Assembly: GCA_002281855.1 (NCBI GenBank)
Contig: NCHQ01000012.1
Coordinates: 1-64,000 of the forward strand
Length of the DNA stretch: 64,000 bases
Reading direction: 5' to 3'
Origin: Rhodospirillales bacterium 24-66-33
GTDB taxonomy: Bacteria; Pseudomonadota; Alphaproteobacteria; Reyranellales; Reyranellaceae
How positions within the stretch are numbered: position 1 is the first letter of the stretch; every line of letters begins with the position of its first letter. Position numbers and translations under genes: made by a program. Shown here in pieces: positions 55,042 to 63,935 of this stretch. The notes under the pieces were generated by a model. The model was not told the origin of the DNA. It saw nothing but the letters and a program-made list of their open reading frames with translations, and made no database searches.

Positions 55042-55794
55042 ATGACCGAAGCCGCCGTCGGCCGCCTCGCCGGGCGCGTTGCGCTGATCACCGGCGCCTC
55101 GCGCGGCCTGGGTGCCGCGGCCGCCCTCGCCTACGCCGCCGAGGGCGCCCATTGCGTACTCGTGGCGCGAACCGTCGGCGGCCTCGAGGAGGTCGACGAC
55201 CGCATCAAGGCGATCGGCGGATCCGCCACTCTCGTGCCGCTCGACATCACCGACGGTCCCGGGATCGACCGGCTGGGCCAGGCGCTGTTCGACCGCTTCG
55301 GCCGTCTCGACGTGCTGCTGGGCAACGCCGCCATCCTGGGCACGCTCTCGCCGATGGGCCATTTCGAGCCCAAGGTGTTCGAGCAGGTGATGGCGGTGAA
55401 CGTGACGGCCAACTGGCGCCTGATCCGCTCGATGGACCCGCTGCTGCGCCGCTCCGACGCCGGCCGCGCCATCTTCGTGACCTCGGGCGCCTCGCGCCGC
55501 ATCATCCCTTACTGGGGCGCCTATGCCACGAGCAAGGCCGCGCTCGACATGATGATCGGCATCTACGCCGCCGAGGTCGCGCACACGCAGGTGAAGGTCA
55601 ATCTCTTCAACCCCGGTCCGATGCGCACCTTCATGCGCCGGGAAGCCTTCCCGGGCGAGGACGAGGCCCAGCAGATCCCGCCCGAGGCGCACGGCGAATC
55701 GCTGATCCAGCTCGCGATGCCGTCCTGCACGATGAACGGCCAGTGGGTCGCGGGAGACGCGGCCCTCGAGCAGCGCCCCAGCAGCATCAGCTGA
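55042..55794 (+). CDS. Short-chain dehydrogenase/reductase
   Basis: A 250-aa classical SDR. It has the nucleotide loop 'LITGASRGLGAAAALAYA', the 'LLGNAAILG' variant of NNAG, catalytic S148 in 'VTSGASR', and Y161 and K165 in 'AYATSKAALDM'. Reaction and substrate are unknown. It starts 10 nt after purF and is probably on the same transcript. The YciK-like oxidoreductases found beside purF in alphaproteobacteria resemble it, but that is from memory and context only. Confidence 0.88.
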   Translation: MTEAAVGRLAGRVALITGASRGLGAAAALAYAAEGAHCVLVARTVGGLEEVDDRIKAIGGSATLVPLDITDGPGIDRLGQALFDRFGRLDVLLGNAAILGTLSPMGHFEPKVFEQVMAVNVTANWRLIRSMDPLLRRSDAGRAIFVTSGASRRIIPYWGAYATSKAALDMMIGIYAAEVAHTQVKVNLFNPGPMRTFMRREAFPGEDEAQQIPPEAHGESLIQLAMPSCTMNGQWVAGDAALEQRPSSIS

Positions 55795-55848
55795 GGGCGC
55801 CGCGGCCAGTTTCGAGAAGGTGACGGCGCGGGGCCGCCACCGGCTCCC

Positions 55849-58122
55849 CTATTCGGCGGCCATGTCCATAGTCGCCAGTACCTTGGGCGGCGACATCGGC
55901 AGGCTATAGAACCGCCGGCCGAGCGCGTCGTAGACCGCGTTCGATATGGCCGCCAGCGGCGGCACCAACGGGACCTCGCCGACCCCCCGGACGCCCTGCG
56001 GATGCTTCGGATTCGGAATCTCAAGGATCACCGAGTCGAGCATCGGCAGGTCGGAGCTGACCGGCATGCGGTAGTCCAGGAAGCTCGGATTATCGAGCTT
56101 GCCGTCCTTGTTGAAGATGTACTCCTCGCTCAGCGCCCAGCCGATTCCCTGGGCGGCGCCGCCCTGGATCTGGCCCTCGACATAGCTGGGATGGATGGCG
56201 CGGCCGACATCCTGCACAGCCGTGTAGCGCAGCACGCGCACGATGCCGAGATCGGGGTCGACCTCGACGTCGCAGACGTGAGTGGCGAAGCCGCCTTCGG
56301 CACCCATCGTGTTGAGCTGCTGGCCGGCCCCGATGGGTCCACCGGTGGCGCTGGCCTGTGCCGCGATCTGACCGAGGCTCAGCGGCTCGAACTTGCCGGC
56401 ATTGTCGCCGGCCGGCCGGGCCTCGCCGTTCTCCCAGACGACCGCGTCGGGATCGATCTTCCAGATCTTGGCGGCGCGCTCGCGCAGCTGGGTGATCACC
56501 CGCTCCGTCGACTGCGTCACGACCATGGCCGAGGCGTAGGTGACGCGGCTGCCGCCGGTCAGATTGCTGAAGCCGATGACGCTGGTGTCGCCGATCAGCA
56601 CCGAGACCTTCTTGTAGTCGATGCCCAGCAGTTCGGCGGTGATGTTGGCCGTCGCGGCGCGCGAGCCGCCGATATCGGGATGGCCGGTGATCACCACCAC
56701 CGTGCCATCCTCGTTGATGTTGACCTGGGCGCTCGACTCGCCGCCCGCGTTGAACCAGAAGCCCGAGGCCACGCCGCGGCCGTACAGCATGCCCTTCCCG
56801 GCCTTGGGCAGCGGCGTCGTGTAGTGCGCGTGCTTCCTCGCTTCCTCGATCGTCTCGACGAAGCCGATGCGCGGATAGACCGGACCGTGGGCGGCCTTGG
56901 TCCCCTGCTTGGCGGCATTCTTCAGACGGAAATCCAGCGGATCCATCTTCAGCGCCTCGGCCACCTCGTCCATGACGCACTCCACGGCGTAGGCGCCGAT
57001 CGGTGCGCCGGGCGCGCGGTAGGCCGCGACCTTCGAGCGGTTGGACACCACGTCGTAGCCGAACGAGTGCACGTTCGGGATGTCGTAGGGCGCGAAGGCG
57101 CAGCCCGCCGCGCCGCGGATGGGCGAGCCCGGCAACGCGCCGGCCTGCAGGCAGAAGGTGCCCTGCGCGGCCACCAGCTTGCCGTCCCTGGTCGCGCCGA
57201 GCTTGACTGTGCTGTACGAGCCCGAGGTCGGTCCCGAGGCATGGAACACCTCGGCCCGGCTCATGGTCATCTTCACCGGACGGCCGGACTTCTTCGCGAG
57301 AATCAACGCCAGCGGCTCGAGATAGATGATCGTCTTGCCGCCGAAGCCGCCGCCGATCTCCGCGGGAATGGCGCGGATGTCGTTCTGCGGCAGCCCGGTC
57401 AGGTAGGCGCACATGGCGCGGACCATGAACTGGCCTTGGCTCGAGCTCCAGACCGTGGCCTTGCCGTCGGAGACGCTGACCAGGCAGGCATGCGGCTCGA
57501 TATAGCCTTGGTGCACCGGCTGGGTGCGGAAGCTGCGCTCGATGACGATGTCGGCCTTGGCGAAGCCCTCGCCGATATCGCCCAGTCTGTGCTCCAGCGT
57601 GCCGGCGATGTTGGACGGCTTGTCCTTGAACCTGATGAAGTCGTGGAGGATCGGCGCCTCGGGCTTCATCGCCTCCTCGACGTCGATCACGAAGGGCAGC
57701 ACCTCGTACTCGACCACGATCAGCTTGCAGGCCTCGGCCGCGATCTTCTCGGTGGTCGCGGCGACCGCCGCGACCGGATGGCCGGCGAACAGCGCCTTCT
57801 CCCGCGCCATGACGTTGCGGCACATCCAGCGCATGTCCTGGATACCCAGCATCACCGACTTCTCGATCGGGAAGTTCACGATGTCCTTGGCCGTCATCAC
57901 GGCCTTCACCCCGGGATGGACTTCCGCCTTGCTGGTGTCGATCGACTTGATGCGCGCGTGCGGATGCGGGCTGCGCAGCACCTTGCCCCAGATCATGCCC
58001 GGCATGGTCGTGTCGGCGGCATAGGCCGCGCGGCCGGTCACCTTGTCGGCGCCGTCGGGACGGATCGTGCGCTTGCCGATCCACTTGTTGTCGTTGGCAG
58101 TGTCGGGAGTGTTCGTGGTCAT
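55849..58122 (-). CDS. Molybdenum hydroxylase large subunit (xanthine dehydrogenase family)
   Basis: A 757-aa molybdopterin-binding subunit of the xanthine oxidase/CO dehydrogenase family. Landmarks are 'IWGKVLRSPHPHARI', 'EIGGGFGGK' (Mo-pterin loop), 'GHPDIGGS' and the C-terminal 'GVRGVGEVPLVPP' with the catalytic Glu. The active-site loop reads 'VAAYRAPGAPIGAY', neither the AYRCSFR of form I CO dehydrogenase nor the common AYRGAGRPE, so the substrate is not CO and remains unknown. The ATG at 58122 overlaps the stop of the iron-sulfur subunit by 4 nt. It is the last gene of the medium-small-large operon. Confidence 0.9.
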   Translation of the reverse strand: MTTNTPDTANDNKWIGKRTIRPDGADKVTGRAAYAADTTMPGMIWGKVLRSPHPHARIKSIDTSKAEVHPGVKAVMTAKDIVNFPIEKSVMLGIQDMRWMCRNVMAREKALFAGHPVAAVAATTEKIAAEACKLIVVEYEVLPFVIDVEEAMKPEAPILHDFIRFKDKPSNIAGTLEHRLGDIGEGFAKADIVIERSFRTQPVHQGYIEPHACLVSVSDGKATVWSSSQGQFMVRAMCAYLTGLPQNDIRAIPAEIGGGFGGKTIIYLEPLALILAKKSGRPVKMTMSRAEVFHASGPTSGSYSTVKLGATRDGKLVAAQGTFCLQAGALPGSPIRGAAGCAFAPYDIPNVHSFGYDVVSNRSKVAAYRAPGAPIGAYAVECVMDEVAEALKMDPLDFRLKNAAKQGTKAAHGPVYPRIGFVETIEEARKHAHYTTPLPKAGKGMLYGRGVASGFWFNAGGESSAQVNINEDGTVVVITGHPDIGGSRAATANITAELLGIDYKKVSVLIGDTSVIGFSNLTGGSRVTYASAMVVTQSTERVITQLRERAAKIWKIDPDAVVWENGEARPAGDNAGKFEPLSLGQIAAQASATGGPIGAGQQLNTMGAEGGFATHVCDVEVDPDLGIVRVLRYTAVQDVGRAIHPSYVEGQIQGGAAQGIGWALSEEYIFNKDGKLDNPSFLDYRMPVSSDLPMLDSVILEIPNPKHPQGVRGVGEVPLVPPLAAISNAVYDALGRRFYSLPMSPPKVLATMDMAAE

Positions 58123-58595
58123 CGTGCGGCCCTCATGTCGGCGGCGGTGTCCATCACGGCGCGGATGATCTTGTCGTAGCCGGTGCAGCGGCACAGGTTG
58201 CCGGCCAGCCAGAAGCGGACTTCATGCTCCGTCGGGTCCGGGTTCTTCTCGAGCAGGGCCTTGGCGGCCATCAGGACGCCGGGCGTGCAGATGCCGCACT
58301 GGAGGGCGGCCGACTCGAGGAACTTCTGCTGCAGCGGGTGCAGCTCCTCGCCGGCCATGCCTTCGATGGTGCCGATCTGCTGCCCCTCGGCCTCGGCCGC
58401 CAGCATCAGGCAGGAGCAGACGATGCGCCCGTTCAGGGTGATCGTGCAGGCGCCGCAGTCGCCGGTGCCGCAGCCTTCCTTGGCGCCGGTCAGGCCGAGC
58501 GGCCCGCGCAGCACGTCGAGCATGCTCTGATCGGCATCGCAGAGGAATTCCTGCGGCTCGCCGTTGATCGTGGTCGAGACGTGAAGCTTTGCCAT
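58119..58595 (-). CDS. Molybdenum hydroxylase (2Fe-2S) subunit
   Basis: A 158-aa electron-transfer subunit with two [2Fe-2S] clusters. The plant-ferredoxin-like N domain has C42, C47, C50 and C62 ('EGCGTGDCGACTI', 'VCSCL'); the helical C domain has 'QCGICTPGVLMA' and 'GNLCRCTGYDKI'. It passes electrons from the Mo centre to the FAD subunit. It starts 4 nt after the FAD subunit gene and overlaps the large-subunit start. Confidence 0.95.
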   Translation of the reverse strand: MAKLHVSTTINGEPQEFLCDADQSMLDVLRGPLGLTGAKEGCGTGDCGACTITLNGRIVCSCLMLAAEAEGQQIGTIEGMAGEELHPLQQKFLESAALQCGICTPGVLMAAKALLEKNPDPTEHEVRFWLAGNLCRCTGYDKIIRAVMDTAADMRAAR

Positions 58596-58599
58596 GGTC

Positions 58600-59466
58600 C
58601 TACTTTCCTCCCGCGCGTTCGGCGGCAATCAGGGTGGTGCGCTTCAGCAGGACGCCGGCCACCTTGGTGCGATAGGCGATGGTGCCGCGCTTGTCGTCGA
58701 TCGGGCGGCAGGCGGCGCTGCAGGCAGCCGCGGCCTTCGCCAGCGCCGCGTCGTCCAGCTTGGATCCGATCAGAGCCTTTGCCGCTTCTTCGACCAGGAG
58801 GACCGTCGGCGCGACGGCGCCGAGGCCGACGCGCGCTGCGGTGCAGGTTCCGCCGTCCATCGTCAGGCTGACGCCGCAGCCCACGACGGCGATGTCCATC
58901 TCCGTGCGCGGGATCATCCGCAGGTAGGCATCGCTCGAGCCCTTGCCACGCGGCGGCAGGGTGAAGGAAACGACGATCTCGCCGGGTTCGAGGTTGAGCC
59001 GGCCCGGTCCCTTGGGCACCTTCTCGACCGGCATCTCACGACGCCCGTTCGGCCCCTGGATGGTGACGATCGCGCCGGCTGCGACCATGGCGGGCACGCT
59101 GTCGCCCGCCGGCGAGCCGTTGCACAGGTTGCCGCCCGGCGTGGCACGCCCCTGGACCTGGGTGGAGCCGATCAGGTTGGTGGCCTCGACGACGCCCGGC
59201 CAGACCTTGCTCAGCTTCGCATGCTCGCGCAGCACGGCGCCGGACACAGCCGCGCCGACGCGGAAGCCGCCGTCCTTCGTCTCCTCGATCGAGGTCAGTT
59301 CGCCGATCTTCTTGATGTCGACGATCGTGCCCGGCGCGACGACGCCGTTGCGCATCTGGACCAGCAGGTCGGTGCCGCCGGCCAGGATGCGGCCGGCGCC
59401 CGCGGCCGCGGCAAACGCCCGAACCGCTTCATCGAGCGTTCTAGGCGCTACGTACTGGATATCCAT
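58600..59466 (-). CDS. Molybdenum hydroxylase FAD-binding subunit
   Basis: A 288-aa flavoprotein of the CoxM/XdhB type. It has 'RILAGGTDLLVQMRNGVV' (first FAD motif) and 'LIGSTQVQGRATPGGNLCNGSPAGDSVPA' (core GRATPGGNLCNGSPAGDS), the second. It takes electrons from the small subunit to the final acceptor. It is the first gene of the operon. The 219-bp gap upstream (59467-59685) must hold the promoter but shows mostly hairpins belonging to the der 3' end. Confidence 0.93.
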   Translation of the reverse strand: MDIQYVAPRTLDEAVRAFAAAAGAGRILAGGTDLLVQMRNGVVAPGTIVDIKKIGELTSIEETKDGGFRVGAAVSGAVLREHAKLSKVWPGVVEATNLIGSTQVQGRATPGGNLCNGSPAGDSVPAMVAAGAIVTIQGPNGRREMPVEKVPKGPGRLNLEPGEIVVSFTLPPRGKGSSDAYLRMIPRTEMDIAVVGCGVSLTMDGGTCTAARVGLGAVAPTVLLVEEAAKALIGSKLDDAALAKAAAACSAACRPIDDKRGTIAYRTKVAGVLLKRTTLIAAERAGGK

Positions 59467-59633
59467 GCTTCTGCCCTTTCATCCCGTCGGCGGCTGCGGT
59501 GCAGCTCGTTATTTCGACTTTGTTGGAATGAAGCCTAGGGCAGCAGGTCGGTGCGGGGCAAGGCGCCTCTCCGCCGACGGCCGCAATGCGGCCGGTGACA
59601 CGGGCAGTTTCCTGTGATCTTCAACGCTCCCGG

Positions 59634-59686
59634 ACATTGCCTGAGGCAATGTTCCGACGCTCCCGGGGCTGAGCTCCGCTCAGCCC
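59634..59686 (-). repeat. Two hairpins and a direct repeat after der
   Basis: ACATTGCC (59634-59641) pairs with GGCAATGT (59645-59652), extended by CGG/CCG with one bulge; GGGCTGAG (59666-59673) pairs with CTCAGCCC (59679-59686), reaching the der stop codon. The decamer ACGCTCCCGG occurs at 59624-59633 and again at 59657-59666, on either side of the first hairpin. No T-tract follows on the minus strand. They may act as a 3'-end or factor-dependent terminator for yfgM-bamB-der. Confidence 0.5.
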
Positions 59687-61149
59687 TAGCGCTGTGGCTT
59701 GCGGCGGCCTTCGTAGGGGTTCTTGGGCTTGCGCATGCTGAGCCGGATCGGCACGCCCGGCAGGTCGAAATCTTCGCGCAGGCGATTCGTCAGGAAGCGC
59801 AGATAGTCGTTGCCCAGCTCCTGCGGCTGGCTGACCGACAGGATGAAGGTCGGCGGGCGACGCTTGATCTGGGTCATGAAGCGCAGGCGGATGCGGCGGC
59901 CGTTGGGCGCGAGCGGCGGCGGATGCAGCGTCTCCATCTCGCGCAGCCAGCGATTGAGCTTGGGCGTCGTGACCCGCTTGTTCCACAGTTCGTAGGTCTC
60001 GAAGACCTTGGGCAGAAGGCGCTCGACGCCCCGTCCCGTGAGCGCCGAGAAGCCGACGATGGGAACGTCCTTCACCTGCGCGAACGACGACTCAAGCCGG
60101 TCTCGCAGCTTGCGCCACTGTTTGGACGATGCCGACTGGTCGTCGGCCAGCAGGTCGGTCTTGTTGACCGCGATCACCAGCGCGCGGCCCTCCTCGATCA
60201 CCCAGCCGGCGATGTTGAGGTCCTGCTTCTCGGCCATGTCGGCCGCGTCGAGCACGACCACGACCACGTCGGCGAGCCGGATCGTGTCCAGCGAATCGGC
60301 CACCGAGGCGGCCTCCAGCTTGGCGTCGATGCGGCTACGGCGGCGCATGCCGGCCGTGTCGACCAGGCGCACGGGACGGCCCCGCCATTCCCATTCCACC
60401 CGGATGGAATCACGCGTGATTCCAGCCTCCGGCCCGGTGAGGACGCGCTCCTCGCCGACCAGGCGGTTGAGCAGCGTCGACTTGCCGACGTTCGGACGGC
60501 CGACGATGGCCAGCAGCAGCGGCCGCCCCTCCGGCACGTCGTCGAGATCGGGGTCGCCCGCGGCGGCCTCGGCCGCCTCGTCTTCATCCGGCATCGGCTC
60601 GATGTAGCGGCTCATCGCCTCGTGCAGGTCGCTCAGCCCCTCGCCGTGTTCGGCCGACACCGGGATCGGTTCGCCGAGGCCCAACCCGTGCGCCTCGGCG
60701 AGGCCCTGCGCACCGGCGCGGCCTTCGCACTTGTTGGCGACCAGGATCACCTTGGCCGAGCGCTTGCGCAGCCAGCTCGCGAAACTCTGGTCGAGTGGCA
60801 GGATTCCGGAGCGGGCATCGATCAGGAACAGGACGACGTCAGAGCCGTCGATCGCCCGCTCGGTGAAGCGACGCATGCGTGCTTCGAGGGCCTCGCCCCC
60901 GGCGGTTTCCCACCCTGCCGTGTCGAGCAGCATGAAGGCGAGATCGCCGAGCTGTGCCGGCTGCTCGCGCACGTCACGAGTGACGCCTGGGGTATCGTCG
61001 ACGATGGCACGCCGCCGGCCAGCCAGACGATTGAAGAGCGTCGACTTGCCGACGTTGGGACGACCGACGATGGCGACCCGGCGCAGCGTCTGCGGGGGAG
61101 AGAGTTGATCAGCGGAGGGCAATGAGTCGCCCGGAATCTGTAAGGACAT
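59686..61149 (-). CDS. der: Ribosome-associated GTPase Der (EngA)
   Basis: A 487-aa GTPase for 50S assembly with two tandem GTP-binding domains, each with G1 'GRPNVGKST', plus 'DTAGWE' and 'DTAGMRR' (G3) and 'NKCE' and 'NKTD' (G4). A KH-like C domain follows, ending in a basic tail. The acidic linker between the domains (about 175-195) is normal. The ATG at 61149 lies inside the 3' end of bamB (41-nt overlap); a TTG at 61167 is possible. The order yfgM-bamB-der is the same as in E. coli. Confidence 0.94.
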   Translation of the reverse strand: MSLQIPGDSLPSADQLSPPQTLRRVAIVGRPNVGKSTLFNRLAGRRRAIVDDTPGVTRDVREQPAQLGDLAFMLLDTAGWETAGGEALEARMRRFTERAIDGSDVVLFLIDARSGILPLDQSFASWLRKRSAKVILVANKCEGRAGAQGLAEAHGLGLGEPIPVSAEHGEGLSDLHEAMSRYIEPMPDEDEAAEAAAGDPDLDDVPEGRPLLLAIVGRPNVGKSTLLNRLVGEERVLTGPEAGITRDSIRVEWEWRGRPVRLVDTAGMRRRSRIDAKLEAASVADSLDTIRLADVVVVVLDAADMAEKQDLNIAGWVIEEGRALVIAVNKTDLLADDQSASSKQWRKLRDRLESSFAQVKDVPIVGFSALTGRGVERLLPKVFETYELWNKRVTTPKLNRWLREMETLHPPPLAPNGRRIRLRFMTQIKRRPPTFILSVSQPQELGNDYLRFLTNRLREDFDLPGVPIRLSMRKPKNPYEGRRKPQR

Positions 61150-62446
61150 AGATGGTCTGGTTGGCAATGACGGGACCGAGGCGCACGCGGTCGCGCACGT
61201 CGATCTTGCCCATGATCTCGCCCGTATAGGGCGAAACGACGAGCAGGTCGCCCAGCGAACTCGTCAACAGGAGGCGGTCGCCCGCCAGCACCGGACCGCC
61301 CCAGAGAACCGGGACGTGCCTCTTGGAATCCTCGTACTGGGTGAGCGGCGTGACCCAACGGATCTTGCCCGTGTCGCGGACCATGGCCACGACGTCGGCA
61401 TTGCCCGTGACGATGAAGAGGAAGCGGCCCGCCGGCCACGGTGTCTGGCTGCCGCCGATGTTGCGGTCCCACTGGCGCTGGCCCGAATGCAGGTCGATGC
61501 CGGCCATCTGACCGGCCGAACCCATCGCGATCACGAGGCCGCGATCGATCACGGGACGGCCGCGAATGTCGGCGAGATTGCCGAAGGCACGAACGTCGGC
61601 TCGCGCACCGATCAAGGTCTCGTTCCAGACCGGTCGGCCGTTGTCGATGCGCAGCGCAGCAAGCTCACCCGACGTGAAGGGTGCCACGACGAGATCGCCC
61701 GAGCCCGCCGGGCTGTTGCCGCCGACATAGCCAGACGATTCCTGCAGGCCGGAGAATTGCCAGAGGTCGGAACCGTCGGACGCAGCCAGGGCATGCAGCT
61801 TGTTGTCGATCGCGATGACGAAGACCCGGTCACCGAACACCAGCGGCGCCCCGCGCACCGGCGCGCTGACGGTCGAGTGCCAGTCCTCCTTGCCGGTCGC
61901 CGGATCGAGCGAAAAGACCGTCGCGAAGCCGGTCGTCACAAACAGTCGCCCGCCGTAATAGGCAAGGCCGCCGCCGAATTCGTCGGAGTCGCGCGCCTTC
62001 TCCGGCGCCAGCGTGACTCGCCAGTGCAGCGCGCCCGTGTCGGCGTTGAAGGCCGACACCGTGCCTTGCGCGTCCTTGGCAAACACCTTGCCTTCGGCGA
62101 CGACCGGGGGCGCGGTCAGGATTCGGCTTGTGCTGCTCCCTGCCCCGACATCGGCCGTCCAGATGATCTGCGGAGAGGCGCCGATGGCCAGATTGTGCAT
62201 CGCATTGTGGGCAAAGCCGCCGGACTGCGGCCAGGATTCGTTGACCGTCGGAGGCGGCAGCACGATCTGGATATTCGCGGCATCGCTGTCGGGTTCGAGA
62301 TCCTTGCGGTCTCCCAGCACCGAAATGCGCTCGCCCGGCAGCGCCGTCTTCTTCTTGTCGAAGATATCGCAACCGGAAACGGAGACCACCAGCAGGACGG
62401 CGGCGAGAAGGAAACGGGGGTTGACCACGCGCACTACGCTCAACAT
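61109..62446 (-). CDS. bamB: Outer-membrane assembly lipoprotein BamB (PQQ beta-propeller)
   Basis: A 445-aa lipoprotein. The signal 'PRFLLAAVLLVVSVSGC' ends in a lipobox Cys (about residue 24), and the body is a WD/PQQ-like beta-propeller with repeats such as 'VSAFNADTGALHWRV', 'VFSLDPATGKEDWHS' and 'VVSPYTGEIMGKI'. It belongs to the BAM complex inserting outer-membrane beta barrels. It is placed between a YfgM-like gene (4-nt gap) and der, as in gammaproteobacteria, which supports the name. Confidence 0.9.
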   Translation of the reverse strand: MLSVVRVVNPRFLLAAVLLVVSVSGCDIFDKKKTALPGERISVLGDRKDLEPDSDAANIQIVLPPPTVNESWPQSGGFAHNAMHNLAIGASPQIIWTADVGAGSSTSRILTAPPVVAEGKVFAKDAQGTVSAFNADTGALHWRVTLAPEKARDSDEFGGGLAYYGGRLFVTTGFATVFSLDPATGKEDWHSTVSAPVRGAPLVFGDRVFVIAIDNKLHALAASDGSDLWQFSGLQESSGYVGGNSPAGSGDLVVAPFTSGELAALRIDNGRPVWNETLIGARADVRAFGNLADIRGRPVIDRGLVIAMGSAGQMAGIDLHSGQRQWDRNIGGSQTPWPAGRFLFIVTGNADVVAMVRDTGKIRWVTPLTQYEDSKRHVPVLWGGPVLAGDRLLLTSSLGDLLVVSPYTGEIMGKIDVRDRVRLGPVIANQTIYVLTDSGRLIALR

Positions 62447-62450
62447 CGGA

Positions 62451-63098
62451 CTATTTCGCCTCCGCGCCGCCGTAGAGATTGAGCATCGCCGAAACGCGCT
62501 GGGAGGCGCCCTGCGGTACAGCCGGATCCTTGGCGATCTCGTTCCAAAGTTCCTTCGCACGCTTGGTGTCGCCCTTGCGCACCGCCAGCATGGCCTGCAG
62601 CTCGCGGACGCTCAGGCGGAACGGACGATCGGGGCCCGCGAGCGGCTCGAGACGCGCCACCATCTCTTCCGCCTTCGGAGTGTCGATGCTCTTGAAGGCG
62701 GCGATCACGAGAGCGAGGTCGCTGAGCTCGCTGGCCGACAGGCCGGGCGCCACGGCGGCCAGCGCCGTCACCTGCTCTTCCAGCGTGGCGCGCAGCTGCG
62801 CGGCGGTGAGGGCCGCCAGGGAACGGTAGGGTTGAACGGCGTTGGAGGCCTGCTTTTCCAGCTCGACCCGGGCCGCTGCGGGATCCGTCGCGATCTGGGC
62901 CAGGGCTGCCGAATAGGTGGCACTGGCCGCGGCGCGCTGCGCCTGATCGTACTGTCGCCAGCCCACGAATCCCGTCACGGCCACCACCAGGATCACGGCG
63001 CCCGCGACCACCCAGGTGCCATAGCGGCCCCACCACTCCCTCATCTCGTCCTTGCGGACGGCCTCGTCGATTTCATGGAACGCGGCGGAGTCGGACAC
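62451..63098 (-). CDS. YfgM-like TPR membrane protein
   Basis: A 215-aa protein. An N-terminal cytosolic segment 'FHEIDEAVRKDEMREWWGRYG' (core DEAVRKDEMREWWGRYG) precedes one TM helix (about 27-47) and a periplasmic helical TPR-like region, the YfgM architecture. YfgM in E. coli associates with SecYEG and periplasmic chaperones. The GTG at 63098 has GGGAG upstream. It heads the operon with bamB and der. A tandem 10-bp repeat lies just before its start. Confidence 0.87.
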   Translation of the reverse strand: MSDSAAFHEIDEAVRKDEMREWWGRYGTWVVAGAVILVVAVTGFVGWRQYDQAQRAAASATYSAALAQIATDPAAARVELEKQASNAVQPYRSLAALTAAQLRATLEEQVTALAAVAPGLSASELSDLALVIAAFKSIDTPKAEEMVARLEPLAGPDRPFRLSVRELQAMLAVRKGDTKRAKELWNEIAKDPAVPQGASQRVSAMLNLYGGAEAK

Positions 63099-63108
63099 GT
63101 AGTGCTCC

Positions 63109-63128
63109 CGGAATATCGCGGAATATCA
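63109..63128. repeat. Tandem 10-bp repeat upstream of the yfgM-like gene
   Basis: CGGAATATCG (63109-63118) is followed at once by CGGAATATCA (63119-63128), two copies in helical phase, 11-30 nt before the GTG at 63098. It could be a binding site for a regulator or part of the leader. The rest of the 163-bp divergent gap shows only a GGTGGGG/CCCCACC arm pair around an AAGCGCTT palindrome. Confidence 0.45.
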
Positions 63129-63261
63129 ACAGCTTCAGCGGCGGTTCATAGCCCCCTGCCCCGGCTTTGGCAAACAACCGAATGGGGGTGGGGAAGCGCT
63201 TTACCCCCACCAGCGGTTCTGCAAGAATTCACGCAACTGACATGTTCGAAATTGCGACGGC

Positions 63262-63594
63262 ATGAGCAACCTGTACCGTTTGGCCGATCAGCGGGCCCGG
63301 CGTCGAGTCGTCTCGTTCGACAAACGGGAACTGTCGCAACTCCTGGGTTTGTACAGCATGCGTGTGGCATCCGGGGAATGGCGCGACTATGCCATCGACT
63401 TCCGGCCGGGCATGGCGATCTTCTCGATCTTTCGCCACACCGCGGAGCAGCCGCTGTTCGCCATCGCCAAGGTTCCGGGCGGCGGTGGCGGCAGCTACAT
63501 GGTGTACAACGGCCCGCGCAAGCTGGCGCACGGGGACACGCTCGAAGACGTTCTGCGCGTCTTCGAGCGCAAGCTGAAGCTTCTGCTCGGCTGA
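63262..63594 (+). CDS. DUF2794 protein
   Basis: A 110-aa cytosolic protein with the DUF2794 pattern: 'VSFDKRELSQLLGLYSMRVASGEWRDYAIDF' (core RELSQLLGLYSMRVASGEWR), 'RPGMAIFSIFRHTAEQPLFAI' and a Gly-rich loop before 'YMVYNGPRKLAHG'. The family is nearly confined to alphaproteobacteria and has no known function that I can name. It starts with ATG 63262 and diverges from the yfgM-bamB-der operon; the next gene is convergent, 2 nt away. Confidence 0.85.
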   Translation: MSNLYRLADQRARRRVVSFDKRELSQLLGLYSMRVASGEWRDYAIDFRPGMAIFSIFRHTAEQPLFAIAKVPGGGGGSYMVYNGPRKLAHGDTLEDVLRVFERKLKLLLG

Positions 63595-63596
63595 CT

Positions 63597-63812
63597 CTAC
63601 TTCTTCGGCGTGGTGGCCGCGCCGATGCCTGCACCGACCGCGGTGCCGACCAGCACGGGCGCAACCAGCGGCCAGCCGGCGATCGCGCCGACCGCCAGAC
63701 CGGTACCCGCGCCGATTCCGCCGCCGGTCACCGCACGTTCGCCCCAGGTATCGCCGCAGGCGGCAACGGACAGAGCGAGCGGTAGCGCGAGAAGGGAAAC
63801 AGCGATTTTCAT
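63597..63812 (-). CDS. Small glycine-zipper lipoprotein
   Basis: A 71-aa protein with a lipoprotein signal ('MKIAVSLLALPLALSVAAC', Cys 19) and a Gly/Ala-rich hydrophobic C-terminal half ('GGGIGAGTGLAVGAIAGWP', then 'VGTAVGAGIGAAT') of the glycine-zipper type. Such short lipoproteins sit in the outer membrane; the function is unknown. The stop is 2 nt from the convergent DUF2794 stop. Confidence 0.75.
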   Translation of the reverse strand: MKIAVSLLALPLALSVAACGDTWGERAVTGGGIGAGTGLAVGAIAGWPLVAPVLVGTAVGAGIGAATTPKK

Positions 63813-63899
63813 TTCAGACCTCGAAAAAATGAGGGGAGCCGCAAAAGCAGCCGTAGAGAATCAATTATCATGGCCTTACAAAGCCTTATGGCCTGATCT

Positions 63900-63917
63900 T
63901 TCGCGATTTCTCGCGAA
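63900..63917. repeat. Small hairpin in the AT-rich tail
   Basis: TTCGCGA (63900-63906) pairs with TCGCGAA (63911-63917) over a TTTC loop. It lies in the 188-nt stretch after the lipoprotein gene, whose composition is clearly more AT-rich than the rest of the window. No gene was found in that stretch. Confidence 0.5.
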
Positions 63918-63935
63918 GTGTCAATTACCTGATAT

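Noticed and set aside
55849..59466. Carbon monoxide dehydrogenase (coxMSL)
   Set aside because: Subunit order fits, but the large subunit lacks the AYRCSFR active-site loop.
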